A stretch of DNA of 64,000 nt from Microbispora catharanthi. GTDB lineage: Bacteria; Actinomycetota; Actinomycetes; Streptosporangiales; Streptosporangiaceae. Each line of letters opens with the position of its first letter. Positions within the stretch are counted from its first letter, which is position 1. The stretch lies in assembly GCF_006334915.2 (NCBI RefSeq), contig NZ_VDMA02000008.1, positions 1-64,000 of the forward strand, in the 5' to 3' direction. The position numbers and the translations under genes were made by a program. Of this stretch, positions 18,766-27,942 are shown in pieces. The notes beneath the pieces are model-generated. The model was not told the origin of the DNA, made no database searches, and saw only the letters and a list, made by a program, of their open reading frames with translations.

Positions 18766-19172
18766 GAGGCGAGCGTTCGCTCAAGGGCGATGCGGGTGAG
18801 CCAGGCGAGGGCGGCGGTGAACAGCGGCGGCCACGCGATCGGACCGAAGGTGTAGGCGACCAGCACCACGAGCGGGATCCACACACGGTGGACGGCCTGG
18901 TAGAGCGCGCCAGGCGGACGAACCCCGGCGAGCCGCGACAGGTCGATCAGCGCGAAGAAGGCGAGCGCGGCGACGGTGGTCGGCACGCCGTACTTGACGC
19001 TCTCGAAGACCGCGAACGCGGCCAGGAAGAGCGCGACCACTCCCCAGCCGATCTTTCGCAACCAGCCGCCGCCTTTGTGGTCGGCAGCCCCTGCAGACGG
19101 CTGCGCCCGATCGCCTGCACCCTTCGTGATCCGCACACCCGCGACCTTATCGGTGGTACGCCCATGAGACAT
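18744..19172 (-). CDS. Integral membrane protein of unknown function
   Basis: About 142 residues with three or four hydrophobic helices: IGWGVVALFLAAFAVFES, TVAALAFFALIDLSRLAG, WIPLVVLVAYTFGPIAW and WPPLFTAALAWLTRIAL. The N-terminus is hydrophilic and lysine/arginine-rich. No family is recognised. It is convergent with ohrR, overlapping it by 22 bp, and divergent from the hydrolase, so its promoter lies in the same region as the OhrR-like operator. The start is uncertain: ATG 19172, ATG 19175 or GTG 19196. Confidence 0.6.
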   Translation of the reverse strand: MSHGRTTDKVAGVRITKGAGDRAQPSAGAADHKGGGWLRKIGWGVVALFLAAFAVFESVKYGVPTTVAALAFFALIDLSRLAGVRPPGALYQAVHRVWIPLVVLVAYTFGPIAWPPLFTAALAWLTRIALERTLASQPRRLA

Positions 19173-19188
19173 CATGCGCGCGATTACC

Positions 19189-20118
<930 letters not shown>

Positions 20119-20249
20119 CGCGCGGGCGGCATGTGCCGTCCTGAGATCGTTGCGGCGTGTTCACCCTCGCGTCCGTTTCACGGAAGGAGAGGTTCAAGGC
20201 AGGGTAATGGGATCACAGGGCCTGCCCTCAGCACCGAAAGGTACGTCCT

Positions 20250-21671
20250 GTGAGTTCCTCCCTCTCCCGCCGCGACCTCATGCGCTCGGCCGCCGCCGGC
20301 GGCCTCGGCATCGCCATCGCGGGCAGCATCGAGGCCATCGCCGGCCCCGCCGCCGCCCAGGCCGCCCAGGCGGGGGCCGGCAAGACGACCGGGTACGGCC
20401 CGGTCGTCGCCGACCCCGCCGGTCTGCTCGCCCTGCCCGCGGGTTTCTCCTACAAGATCGTCGCTCAGGCCGGCAAGACGGTGCTGGAGTCGGGCGAGCC
20501 GACCCCCAGCGACGCCGACGGCACCGGCTGCTTCCGCGGCCGTGACGGCTGGGTGCTGGTGAACAACCACGAGATCGGCGGCAGCGAGCCGTACGGCGTG
20601 CCCGCCCTGCCCGGACTGACCTACGACCCGGGCGCGAAGGGCGGCACCACGACCATCGAGGTCGACAGGGACGGCAACCGCATCCGCGAGTACGTCAGCG
20701 TGGCCGGCACGCACAACAACTGCGCGGGCGGCATCACGCCGTGGAACACCTGGCTGACCTGCGAGGAGACCGAGCAGCGGGCCGGCGGCGCCTTCCAGAA
20801 GGACCACGGGTACGTCTTCGAGGTGGACCCGTTCGACCGCGAGGCCAACAAGAACCCGGTGCCGCTGAAGTTCCTCGGCCGCTACTCCCACGAGGCCGTC
20901 GCGGTCAACCCGCGCAACTCGGAGATCTACCTGACCGAGGACGCGAGCGGCCCGAACGGCCTGTACTTCCGCTGGACCCCGCCCCACGGCTTCCACGGCC
21001 GCAAGGGCGCGCTGCGCGCGCTGGCCCTGGGCCCCGGCGGCGACACCGCAGGGAAGCTGCAGGCCATGCGGTGCCGCAAGGGCAGCAAGCACATCGCCGA
21101 CCTGTCCGAGGCGACCCAGCCGGGCACCCGTTACAAGGTCGAGTGGGTCGACGTGCCGGACCGGGACGCCAAGACGACCTCGGTGCGCAAGCAGTTCGCC
21201 GACGACCAGATCACCCGCAGCCGCAAGCTGGAAGGCGCCTGGTGGGGCGACGGCGGCGCGTACTTCGTCGCCAGCTACGCCCGGCACGACGACGGCAGCG
21301 TCAACGAGCACGACGGCCAGGTCTGGTTCTACGACCCCGAGTCGGAGACCGTCACGCTCAAGACCATCTTCGGCGTCAACCCCGACCCGGAGCAGGACAC
21401 AAACTACGACGGGCCGGACAACATCACCGTCTCACCGTACGGCGGCGTCATTCTGGCCGAGGACGGCGAGGGCCTGTCGCACCTGGTCGGCGTGACCGAC
21501 AAGGGCGCGCCCTACCCGATGGCCCGCAACGAGCTCAACGACAGCGAGTTCACCGGCCCGACGTTCAGCGACGACGGCCGCATCCTGTTCGCCAACATCC
21601 AGACCCCCGGCTACGTCTTCGCGATCACCGGTCCCTGGACCCAGAAGCACAACGGCCACGGGCACCACTGA
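20250..21671 (+). CDS. PhoX-family (DUF839) secreted phosphatase
   Basis: 473 residues. The Tat signal peptide is SRRDLMRSAAAGGLGIAIAG, with the RR pair at 7-8 and likely cleavage after AQAAQA. The mature part shows DUF839/PhoX features: GWVLVNNHEIGG, AGTHNNCAGGITPWNTWLTCEE, GRYSHEAVAVNP, YLTEDASGPNGLYFRW, DGPDNITVSPYGGVILAEDG. PhoX enzymes are calcium/iron-dependent alkaline phosphatases exported folded, used in phosphate scavenging. GTG at 20250. A strong terminator follows. Confidence 0.9.
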   Translation: MSSSLSRRDLMRSAAAGGLGIAIAGSIEAIAGPAAAQAAQAGAGKTTGYGPVVADPAGLLALPAGFSYKIVAQAGKTVLESGEPTPSDADGTGCFRGRDGWVLVNNHEIGGSEPYGVPALPGLTYDPGAKGGTTTIEVDRDGNRIREYVSVAGTHNNCAGGITPWNTWLTCEETEQRAGGAFQKDHGYVFEVDPFDREANKNPVPLKFLGRYSHEAVAVNPRNSEIYLTEDASGPNGLYFRWTPPHGFHGRKGALRALALGPGGDTAGKLQAMRCRKGSKHIADLSEATQPGTRYKVEWVDVPDRDAKTTSVRKQFADDQITRSRKLEGAWWGDGGAYFVASYARHDDGSVNEHDGQVWFYDPESETVTLKTIFGVNPDPEQDTNYDGPDNITVSPYGGVILAEDGEGLSHLVGVTDKGAPYPMARNELNDSEFTGPTFSDDGRILFANIQTPGYVFAITGPWTQKHNGHGHH

Positions 21672-21680
21672 CCCGCCGCA

Positions 21681-21711
21681 CACCGAGCGAGCCTCTCCGG
21701 CTCGCTCGGTG
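21681..21711. terminator. Bidirectional terminator between phoX and crcB
   Basis: CACCGAGCGAGCC (21681-21693) pairs perfectly with GGCTCGCTCGGTG (21699-21711) around a five-base loop. It lies between two convergent genes and ends 3 bp before the crcB stop codon. Confidence 0.85.
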
Positions 21712-21713
21712 GT

Positions 21714-22085
21714 TCAGGCGAGGAGGGCGGCCAGTGCGAACCCGGCGGCGGCGGCGAGGACGCCGAGGACCAGACTGCCGAGCGCGTTGAGCCCGGCCTC
21801 CAGGACCGAGCCCTCCTCCAGCAGCCGTACGGTCTCGAAACCGAACGTGCTGAACGTCGTGAACGCGCCGCAGAAGCCGGTGCCCAGCAGGGTGACCATC
21901 ACGGCGGGCAGCCCGAGGTCGTCCCGGGCGCCGAGCAGCAGCCCGAGCACGAGCGACCCGGACAGGTTGACCGCCAGCGTGCCCCAGGGGAACACGCTGT
22001 CGTGCAGGCGCTGCACCAGGCGGTCGGCCAGATAACGGGCGGGAGCGCCGACGATGCCGCCGAGGAAGACGAGCAGCAGGGTCAC
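21714..22085 (-). CDS. crcB: Fluoride channel CrcB/FluC
   Basis: 123 residues, four membrane helices. Fluc motifs: [28 protein letters not shown] (pore Asn) and [15 protein letters not shown] (Phe-box and central Na+ site). Fluc proteins form dual-topology dimers that export fluoride. It is the last gene of a three-gene unit with DUF190 and a second crcB; its ATG overlaps the DUF190 stop (22082-22085). Confidence 0.93.
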   Translation of the reverse strand: MTLLLVFLGGIVGAPARYLADRLVQRLHDSVFPWGTLAVNLSGSLVLGLLLGARDDLGLPAVMVTLLGTGFCGAFTTFSTFGFETVRLLEEGSVLEAGLNALGSLVLGVLAAAAGFALAALLA

Positions 22086-22435
22086 GGCTCCGCCCGCCCC
22101 GGCTCACGCCCCACGTAGCGGTAGACCTCCACGGAATCGACGATCACCAGGCCCTCGGTCACCAGTTCGTCCAGTTCCGCCACGAACGCGCTGATCCTCT
22201 CCGGAACGTCCACGATGACGACGGCGATGGGCAGGTCCTCGCTGAGCGACAGCAGGCGGCTGGTGTGGATGCGCGAGGAGGCGCCGAAGCCCTCGATGCC
22301 CCGGAACACGCTGGCCCCCGCCAGGCCCATCTTGCGCGCCCGATGAACGATCTCGGTGTACAGCGGCCGGTGCCGGTACTGGTCGCTCTCGCCTATCAGG
22401 ATCGTCAATCGCTGGGCGGGGCCGTGCAGTCTCAT
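22082..22435 (-). CDS. DUF190 family protein
   Basis: 117 residues. DUF190 features: [45 protein letters not shown] and [20 protein letters not shown], a small ferredoxin-like/PII-like fold. These genes are often found between or beside crcB copies and may sense or modulate the channel. Start and stop overlap both neighbouring crcB genes as ATGA, showing strict coupling. Confidence 0.9.
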   Translation of the reverse strand: MRLHGPAQRLTILIGESDQYRHRPLYTEIVHRARKMGLAGASVFRGIEGFGASSRIHTSRLLSLSEDLPIAVVIVDVPERISAFVAELDELVTEGLVIVDSVEVYRYVGREPGRAEP

Positions 22436-22968
22436 TCGCCCCTCCTCCCGCGCCGCCGTACGGGGAGACCCGCCAGGGTGCGGGCGAGGACGATGCCGCA
22501 CCAGACCGCGATCAGCCCGGCGACCATGCCGGCGGCGGCGTACGCACCGGCCATCGGCCACGCGCCGTGCGACGACCTGTCCACGATCTCCACGGCGAAG
22601 GTGGAGAACGTCGTGAAGCCGCCGAGGAAGCCGACCCCGAGGAACGGACGGACGTAGCGGCGCGGCGGCCAGACGTCCAGGACGAAGACCATCAGGGCCC
22701 CGAGCGCGAAGCAGCCGGTGACGTTGGCGAGGAACGTCCCCCAGGGGAATCCGGTGGGCGGCGCGGGGAAGGCCCGGCCGAGCAGATACCTGGCCACGGC
22801 GCCGGCTCCGCCGCCGAGTGCAATCACCGCGAGGATGTCCCAGGTCCGGCGGGGGGCCGGGGCCGGGGCCGCCGGCCCGCGGAACATGTCCCGCTCGTGG
22901 CGGAGGTCCACGTCGGGGTCGACCGGCAGATCCGCCTCTTCCCGATCGCCGCGTACGCGCCGGCTCAC
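22432..22968 (-). CDS. crcB: Fluoride channel CrcB/FluC, second copy with N-terminal extension
   Basis: 178 residues. The Fluc core (about 50-165) contains [32 protein letters not shown] and [16 protein letters not shown] charged, proline-rich N-terminal extension of about 45 residues ([19 protein letters not shown]) precedes it. GTG at 22968 is chosen because GAGGAGGAC lies just upstream. Paired crcB genes may form a heterodimer with fixed topology. No fluoride riboswitch pattern was recognised upstream. Confidence 0.9.
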   Translation of the reverse strand: MSRRVRGDREEADLPVDPDVDLRHERDMFRGPAAPAPAPRRTWDILAVIALGGGAGAVARYLLGRAFPAPPTGFPWGTFLANVTGCFALGALMVFVLDVWPPRRYVRPFLGVGFLGGFTTFSTFAVEIVDRSSHGAWPMAGAYAAAGMVAGLIAVWCGIVLARTLAGLPVRRRGRRGE

Positions 22969-23381
22969 ACCGTCCTCCTCACCTCGCCACCCGGTCCGCC
23001 GTTCGACTCGTCGCCCGGCCTGTCCGCAGGACCGCAGGTCCGCGCGACGGTTGCCACGACGGTCGCGAAGGGGAGCGGACTTCCGCACGAGTGCATCCCA
23101 GTTTAGGTGCCGCACCGGAACGGCCATCCGGGCCGCCGTGGTCGTCGCGGACCGGGCGATTCGCGATCAGCAGCGGTATGCCCCTATTAAGGAATTGCTG
23201 ACGACCACAAATTAAGGGTCGGGACAGAACAGCAGACAGAGCTTCCGACAGTCACCGCTTTCCGGACATAGACCTATAGTGACCTGCTGGAATACAACTC
23301 CTACATATCACAATAAACATATCGATTAACCACATTAGGTTCTATTGACAGCAAACCGGGGCCACCGTTGACTGGTGGGAT
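22969..23381. other. Non-coding region, strongly AT-rich at 23217-23381
   Basis: There is no gene except possible short frames. From about 23200 the composition drops sharply compared with the surroundings, with tracts such as ACATATCACAATAAACATAT. A consensus TTGACA at 23345-23350 and TTGACT at 23368-23373, 23 bp apart, precede the small ORF at 23382. The region probably carries the promoter of the ATP-grasp unit and may be a site for an AT-binding silencer (Lsr2-like). Confidence 0.55.
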
Positions 23382-23474
23382 ATGGGCGTGATCACGAAAA
23401 TGATGCCGATAGAAGCGTCACCGGTGCGAGGTGACGGATTCGGAGCGCGCACGGCTGCGGTCACGCCTTGTTGA
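23382..23474 (+). CDS. 30-residue ORF overlapping the ATP-grasp gene
   Basis: ATG at 23382, close behind GGTGGG, opens 30 codons starting MGVITKMMPIEASPVRGD and ending with a C-terminal Cys. Its TGA (23472-23474) overlaps the start of the ATP-grasp gene, so the two are coupled. It contains one Glu, one Asp and several Ser/Thr, and so could be a substrate of the ligase. It lacks the repeated Thr/Asp core of known graspetides, so it may equally be a translational leader. Confidence 0.4.
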   Translation: MGVITKMMPIEASPVRGDGFGARTAAVTPC

Positions 23475-24619
23475 GCGCCACCGGCGTCCCGGGCCAGGCC
23501 GGGCCGGGCCGGTCGTGCGACCCTCACCTCACCGTCGATCTGCGCGGATCGCCGGGCTCGGTGTCGTGGCGGCTCCCGGAGACCGGGCTGGTCACGGACG
23601 CCGCGCCCTGCGTCGTGCTGGCCGACCGTGCGGGCTGCGCCGAGTTCGCCGTCCTCCAGGACACGCTGCACCACCTCGGGGTGCCGAGCGTACGCGTCGA
23701 CGCCGAGAGCGTGGCCGCGCTGCGGCTGTCCGCCGCGGTGACCGGCGGGGCCGGACACGACCGCACCTGGTGCGTGCTCGACCTTGACGGCCGCCGGATC
23801 GCTCCGACCGTCGTCTGGGCGCGCCACTTCTCCCCCCGGGCCATGCCCGCGACGGCGGATGCCGCACAGACCCTCTTGCGGGCCGAGTCCTGGCACGCGT
23901 TCGTCCGCCAGCTCTGCTCGCTCGCGCCGGCGAGCCTGCCCGGCAACCGTCCCGGTCGTCTGGAGCAACTCGCCGGGGCCGCGGCCGCCGGCATCCGCGT
24001 TCCCCGGACGGTCGTCACCACCGCCCCGGCGGAGGCCGCCGCCGCGATGCCGGGCCGCAGGGTCGTGGTCAAGGTCGTCGGGGAGCACTTCGTCGAGGCC
24101 TCGCCCGGCCTCCTGACCGGGGCGCTCCCCGAGATCGCGGCACGTGCGGAGGTCCTGCGCCGGCCCGCGCTCGACCATCCGGTCATCGTGCAGGAACACG
24201 TCGAGCACGACGCCGAGCTGCGGGTCTACCACGTCGCCGGGGCCGTGCACGCCTACGCCGTCGGCAAGCGCGCCCCCGACTCGCCCTGGCGGGAGGAGGC
24301 CGGGGTGACGGTCACGCAGGTCGCCGCCCCGCCCGCGGTCGCCGACGCCGTACGCGGGCTCGCGAGCCTGTGGGGGTTGACCTACGGCGCCTTCGACCTG
24401 CTGCTCAGCGCGGGCGAGGTGGTGTTCCTCGAGGTCAACACCGACGGCGACTGGCGCTGGTTCGAGGCGAAGGCCGGAGGGCGTGAGGTCTCCACCGCCG
24501 TCGCGCTCGCGATCAGGACGCTCCACCTGGCGGCCCTGGGGAAGGCGGGACCCCCATCGCCGCTCGAACTCGTCGACTTCCTCCTGTTAGGCACTCGGAC
24601 ACGCGGCTCCCGCCGGTGA
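23468..24619 (+). CDS. ATP-grasp ligase, MvdC/MvdD (graspetide synthetase)-like
   Basis: About 383 residues from TTG at 23468. An N-terminal pre-ATP-grasp region (about 40-130) with VLADRAGCAEFAVLQD and WARHFSPRAMP precedes the ATP-grasp fold. That fold shows VVVKVVGEHFVEA, IVQEHVEHDAELRVYHV and the metal-binding FLEVNTDGDWRWFEAKAG (320-337), whose E-x-N-x-x-G-x-W-x-W pattern is characteristic of peptide-modifying MvdD/TgnB relatives. These make omega-ester or amide crosslinks in peptides. A small ORF overlaps its start and a SARP regulator follows. No transporter of the usual graspetide type is coupled, though an MFS gene is convergent. Confidence 0.82.
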   Translation: MLSATGVPGQAGPGRSCDPHLTVDLRGSPGSVSWRLPETGLVTDAAPCVVLADRAGCAEFAVLQDTLHHLGVPSVRVDAESVAALRLSAAVTGGAGHDRTWCVLDLDGRRIAPTVVWARHFSPRAMPATADAAQTLLRAESWHAFVRQLCSLAPASLPGNRPGRLEQLAGAAAAGIRVPRTVVTTAPAEAAAAMPGRRVVVKVVGEHFVEASPGLLTGALPEIAARAEVLRRPALDHPVIVQEHVEHDAELRVYHVAGAVHAYAVGKRAPDSPWREEAGVTVTQVAAPPAVADAVRGLASLWGLTYGAFDLLLSAGEVVFLEVNTDGDWRWFEAKAGGREVSTAVALAIRTLHLAALGKAGPPSPLELVDFLLLGTRTRGSRR

Positions 24620-24657
24620 CCGGGGTCGCCGCGCAGACCCGGACCAAGGAAAGCGCC

Positions 24658-26463
24658 ATGGGTGACGTGAGCTCGCCGCGACTGCACTGTTCTGTACTCG
24701 GTTCGCTGGAGGTCCGCGTCGCGGGCCGCAGGGCCGTCATCGGCGCTCCGAAACAGCGGCTTCTCCTGGCGATACTGCTGTGCCACGCGAACGCGGTCAT
24801 CCCGTCGGACCAGCTGATCGACTCGTTGTGGGGCGAGACCCCGCCGCGTACGGCCCGCAAGAACCTGCAGGTCTACATGTCCGCGCTCCGCAAGATCGTG
24901 GGCGACCGGATCAGCTTCCAGGGATGGGGCTATCGCATCAGCGCCGATCGCGAGGAGCTCGACCTGCTGCGCTTCCTGGAGCTGGGCAGGTCGGGGCGCG
25001 CCGCCGTCCGGAGCGGAGACCTCGCCACCGCCGCCGCGCTGCTGGGCGACGCCGTCCGCATGTGGCGGGAACGGCCGCTCGAGGAGTTCTGCCACGTCCC
25101 GCTCGTGGCCGCCGAGGTGGGCCGCTTCACCGAGCTCTTCCTGTCGATCTACGAGGACTGGGTCGAGCTGGAGATCGAGCTGGGCCGCCACGTCGACGCC
25201 CTGGGCTCCCTCGACGTCGTCGCCGCACGGTTCCCCGCCCGCGAGCGCGTCGCCGCGGCCAGGATGACCGCGCTGTCGCGGTGCGGGCGGGCCGCCGAGG
25301 CCCTGGCCCACTTCGAGGGCCTGCGCCGGCACCTCGCCGCCGAGATGGGCATCGATCCCAGCCCGTTGATCAGGCAGCTCTACCAGGCCATCCTCCGCGG
25401 TGACGGGCCCCCGCCCGCGCGTCTCCCCGGCCTGTCCGGCGTCGTCCGCCCCCGGCCCGTACGCGCCCTGGCGAACCGGCTGCCCCGCGCCATCGACGAC
25501 TTCGTGGGCCGTGAGGCGGAGGTGCGGCGCGTCCTGGACGAGCCCGCGCCCGTCACGGTGATCACGGGCGGGCTCGGCGCCGGCAAGACCGCCCTCGCCG
25601 TGCACGTCGCGCACCTGCTGGCCCCCCGCTATCCGGACGGCGCCGTGGTGATCCCGCTGCGGTGCCACGGAGTCGCCAGGCCGGCCGCCGACGTCCAGCG
25701 GGAGATCCTGGAGGGCGTCGGACTGGAGGTCGCCGGCGTGCGCGGGGACGACGTGCTGGCCTCTGTCTGGCGGTCGTGGCTCGCCGACCGGAAGGTCCTG
25801 CTGGTCCTCGACGACTCGCCGGACGAGTCGAGCGTCCGCATGCTGCTCCCCGGCACCACGTCGAGCAGAGTCCTGGTGACGAGCCGGAACAGGCTCAGCG
25901 GGCTGGAGTCGGTGGCCAGGATCGATCTCGAGGACCTGTCCACGAGTGAGGGCGTCGAGTTCCTGAGCCGGTTGATCGGCCGCCACCGGGTGGCCGGGGA
26001 TCTGCCCGCCGTCCTGCGGATCTTCCGTAGGTGCGGGCTGTCGCCGCTGGTCCTGCGCCTGCTCGGGGGACGGCTCGCCGGGCTGCGGCACCTGCCGCTC
26101 GGCCTGCTGGCGGAGCGGCTGGAACGGACCGAGGACGTGCTGGACGAGTTCGTCGCGGGGGACGTGTCACTGCGCCGGCGGTTCGAGGAGTCCTACGCCC
26201 ACCCGTCGTGGCCGCACCGCGCCGCGTTCCTCGCCTTGGGCGCGCTCGACGGCCCGGTCTTCGGGCACGAGGAGCTCGTCGTGGCGCTGGACGGCACCGA
26301 AGGGCCGGGCGAGCGGGTCATCGAGTCCCTGTTGGAGGCCGGTGTCCTGTCGATCCCGCAGGTAGAGACCGACGTCGAAGTGGTCGCCCACTCCTTGTCG
26401 TACGCGATGTCACCGCTCGCCCACCGGTTCGCGGCCGAGCTCGGCGAGGACCGGAACCGCTGA
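24658..26463 (+). CDS. SARP-family regulator with BTAD and NB-ARC domains (AfsR-like)
   Basis: 601 residues. A winged-helix Trans_reg_C domain (about 8-95: IGAPKQRLLLAILLCHANAV, SLWGETPPRTARKNLQVYMS) is followed by a BTAD (about 98-245), then an NB-ARC ATPase (about 285-590) with P-loop GGLGAGKTALA and VLLVLDDSPD. This is the AfsR/DnrI architecture without the TPR tail. SARPs activate pathway genes by binding direct repeats. ATG at 24658 has AAGGAAAG before it; a GTG at 24616 overlapping the ATP-grasp stop is an alternative that would couple the two. Likely targets are the ATP-grasp unit and perhaps the region at 27765. Confidence 0.88.
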   Translation: MGDVSSPRLHCSVLGSLEVRVAGRRAVIGAPKQRLLLAILLCHANAVIPSDQLIDSLWGETPPRTARKNLQVYMSALRKIVGDRISFQGWGYRISADREELDLLRFLELGRSGRAAVRSGDLATAAALLGDAVRMWRERPLEEFCHVPLVAAEVGRFTELFLSIYEDWVELEIELGRHVDALGSLDVVAARFPARERVAAARMTALSRCGRAAEALAHFEGLRRHLAAEMGIDPSPLIRQLYQAILRGDGPPPARLPGLSGVVRPRPVRALANRLPRAIDDFVGREAEVRRVLDEPAPVTVITGGLGAGKTALAVHVAHLLAPRYPDGAVVIPLRCHGVARPAADVQREILEGVGLEVAGVRGDDVLASVWRSWLADRKVLLVLDDSPDESSVRMLLPGTTSSRVLVTSRNRLSGLESVARIDLEDLSTSEGVEFLSRLIGRHRVAGDLPAVLRIFRRCGLSPLVLRLLGGRLAGLRHLPLGLLAERLERTEDVLDEFVAGDVSLRRRFEESYAHPSWPHRAAFLALGALDGPVFGHEELVVALDGTEGPGERVIESLLEAGVLSIPQVETDVEVVAHSLSYAMSPLAHRFAAELGEDRNR

Positions 26464-27732
26464 GGGCGCGGAACCGGTGGCGGCGGCAGCCGGCACGTGG
26501 AGGCCGCGCAGCGCGGGGCTGATCGAGGCCACCACGCTGCACGCCGCGAGCAGGCCGCCCACCGCCACCAGCGCGCCGGCGCCGCCGACGTACTGCGCCA
26601 GCAGGCCGCCGAGCAGCGGCCCGACCGGGGTCAGGCCCATGGTGGCCATGGTGAACACGGAGACCACCCGGCCCGTCATCGCGTCCGGGACGAGCCTGGC
26701 GAGCAGGACACGCAGGACCACGTTGAGCGCCGGCGCCGCGACCGTCGCGAGGAAGAGCGGGACCACCGGCCAGTACGGCCCGAACGGCAGGGCGGTCGCG
26801 CAGACGGCCAGCGCGAAGAATCCGACCACGGCCGGCATGAGCCTGCCCGGCGGCAGCAGGCGTCCGATCCTGGCCGACAGGGTCGCGCCGAGCAGACCGC
26901 CCAGGCCCAGCCCGGCCAGCACGACGCCGGTCGCGGCCGCATCACCGCCGCGCGCCTCCACCATGACGATGACGGGCAGCAGCAGCGCGTTCGCGACGAG
27001 GTTGGCGACCAGGGCGAACGCCAGCCCCGCGCGCAGGCCGCGATGGCGCCACAGCCAGCCCGCCGCCTCCATGACGTCGGCCCGCATCCCGGTCTCGCGC
27101 CGCTCCGCCGCCCCCGCCGGCCGGCGCGGCACCCGCGCGCGCACCACGCACACCAGCGAGACCAGATAGCTGAGCGCGTCCACGGCGAACGGGAGGGCCC
27201 GGCCCAGGCCGAACAGGAGGCCGCCGAGTGGCGGCCCGGCGAGGGCGGCCGCGTGCCCGCGCGCCTCCTCCTGGGCGTACGCCTCGGGAAGCTGCCCGGG
27301 AGCCACGACCCCGCGGATCGCGGCGGCTCTGGCGGGGCCGAAGAAGGAGTCGGCCGCGCCGGTCACCACCGCGACCGCCAAGATCTGCCACAGCGCCACC
27401 CGGCCGGTCAGGACGGCGGCGGCGAGCGCGGCCAGGGCGAGACACCGGACGACCTCGGCGGCGATCAGGATCCGGCGCCGGTCCCACCGGTCCACCCACG
27501 CCCCGGCTGGCAGGGAGAACAGGAGATTGGCCGTGATCCGGCAGGCGCCGACCAGCCCGGCCAGCGCGGCGGAGCCGGTGACGGCCAGGATCAGCAGCGG
27601 GAAGGCCACCCAGGTGAGCGTGGTCCCCAGCTCCGATGCCGCCGCCCCCATCCAGAGCATCTGGAACCGGGAGTTACGGCGCAGCGGCGGCAGCTCACCG
27701 CGCTTACTGATTCGCTCGCTCCGCTCGCTCAT
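26410..27732 (-). CDS. MFS exporter (enterobactin exporter EntS-like)
   Basis: 440 residues, about 12 membrane helices. The MFS signature VDRWDRRRILIAAEVVRC lies in loop 2-3; GPARAAAIRGVVAPGQLPEAYAQ is typical of the MFS_3/EntS group of drug and siderophore exporters. The N-terminus MSERSERISKRGELPPLRR is unusual: its first seven codons are the dispersed 22-bp repeat (27711-27732). The 3' end overlaps the SARP gene by 54 bp. It diverges from the cyclase operon, so the operator-like repeats at 27765-27855 lie in its promoter. Confidence 0.88.
   Translation of the reverse strand: MSERSERISKRGELPPLRRNSRFQMLWMGAAASELGTTLTWVAFPLLILAVTGSAALAGLVGACRITANLLFSLPAGAWVDRWDRRRILIAAEVVRCLALAALAAAVLTGRVALWQILAVAVVTGAADSFFGPARAAAIRGVVAPGQLPEAYAQEEARGHAAALAGPPLGGLLFGLGRALPFAVDALSYLVSLVCVVRARVPRRPAGAAERRETGMRADVMEAAGWLWRHRGLRAGLAFALVANLVANALLLPVIVMVEARGGDAAATGVVLAGLGLGGLLGATLSARIGRLLPPGRLMPAVVGFFALAVCATALPFGPYWPVVPLFLATVAAPALNVVLRVLLARLVPDAMTGRVVSVFTMATMGLTPVGPLLGGLLAQYVGGAGALVAVGGLLAACSVVASISPALRGLHVPAAAATGSAPSAVPVLAELGREPVGER
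27711..27732 (-). repeat. Dispersed start-codon repeat, copy 1
   Basis: On the minus strand ATG plus GAGCGAGCGGAGCGAGCGAA encodes the first residues MSERSER of the MFS exporter. Two further copies differing at one to three positions occur at 35544-35565 and 40631-40652, each also forming a gene start. Confidence 0.75.
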
Positions 27733-27764
27733 GCCCGGAGCGTCCCAACGGGCGGTTCGCGCCC

Positions 27765-27855
27765 AGTAGGGACGCGGTATGGGGCCGGTATGGGCGGCCG
27801 GACCAGGCGTGATCGGGGCCAGTATGGCGACGGCATGGCGTCGCCATACTGGCCC
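27765..27855. promoter_or_regulatory. Operator-like region: 11-bp direct repeats and a 17-bp inverted repeat
   Basis: Three repeats with an exact 11-bp period carry GTAGGG (27766), GTATGG (27777) and GTATGG (27788), as CAGTAGGGACG, CGGTATGGGGC, CGGTATGGGCG. Beyond them a perfect 17-bp inverted repeat, GGGCCAGTATGGCGACG (27816-27832) and its complement (27839-27855), repeats the same GTATGG core on both arms around a 6-base loop. It lies between the divergent MFS gene and the cyclase operon. An 11-bp period is typical of SARP sites; the palindrome could be a dimer site or RNA hairpin. Confidence 0.6.
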
Positions 27856-27942
27856 TGAACCCTCCGTACTTACCGTTGGCGGCGTACCCCTGTGGCCGAC
27901 AGGTCCCGCACGACCAGTCCCCGCACGACCAGGAGGTGGCCG

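Noticed and set aside
22969-23130. Fluoride (crcB) riboswitch upstream of the crcB operon
   Set aside because: No pattern of the crcB motif could be recognised by eye; a covariance model would be needed.
24616-24657. Earlier GTG start of the SARP gene overlapping the ATP-grasp stop
   Set aside because: The ATG at 24658 has a better ribosome site and the family N-terminus fits there; coupling from the GTG cannot be fully excluded.
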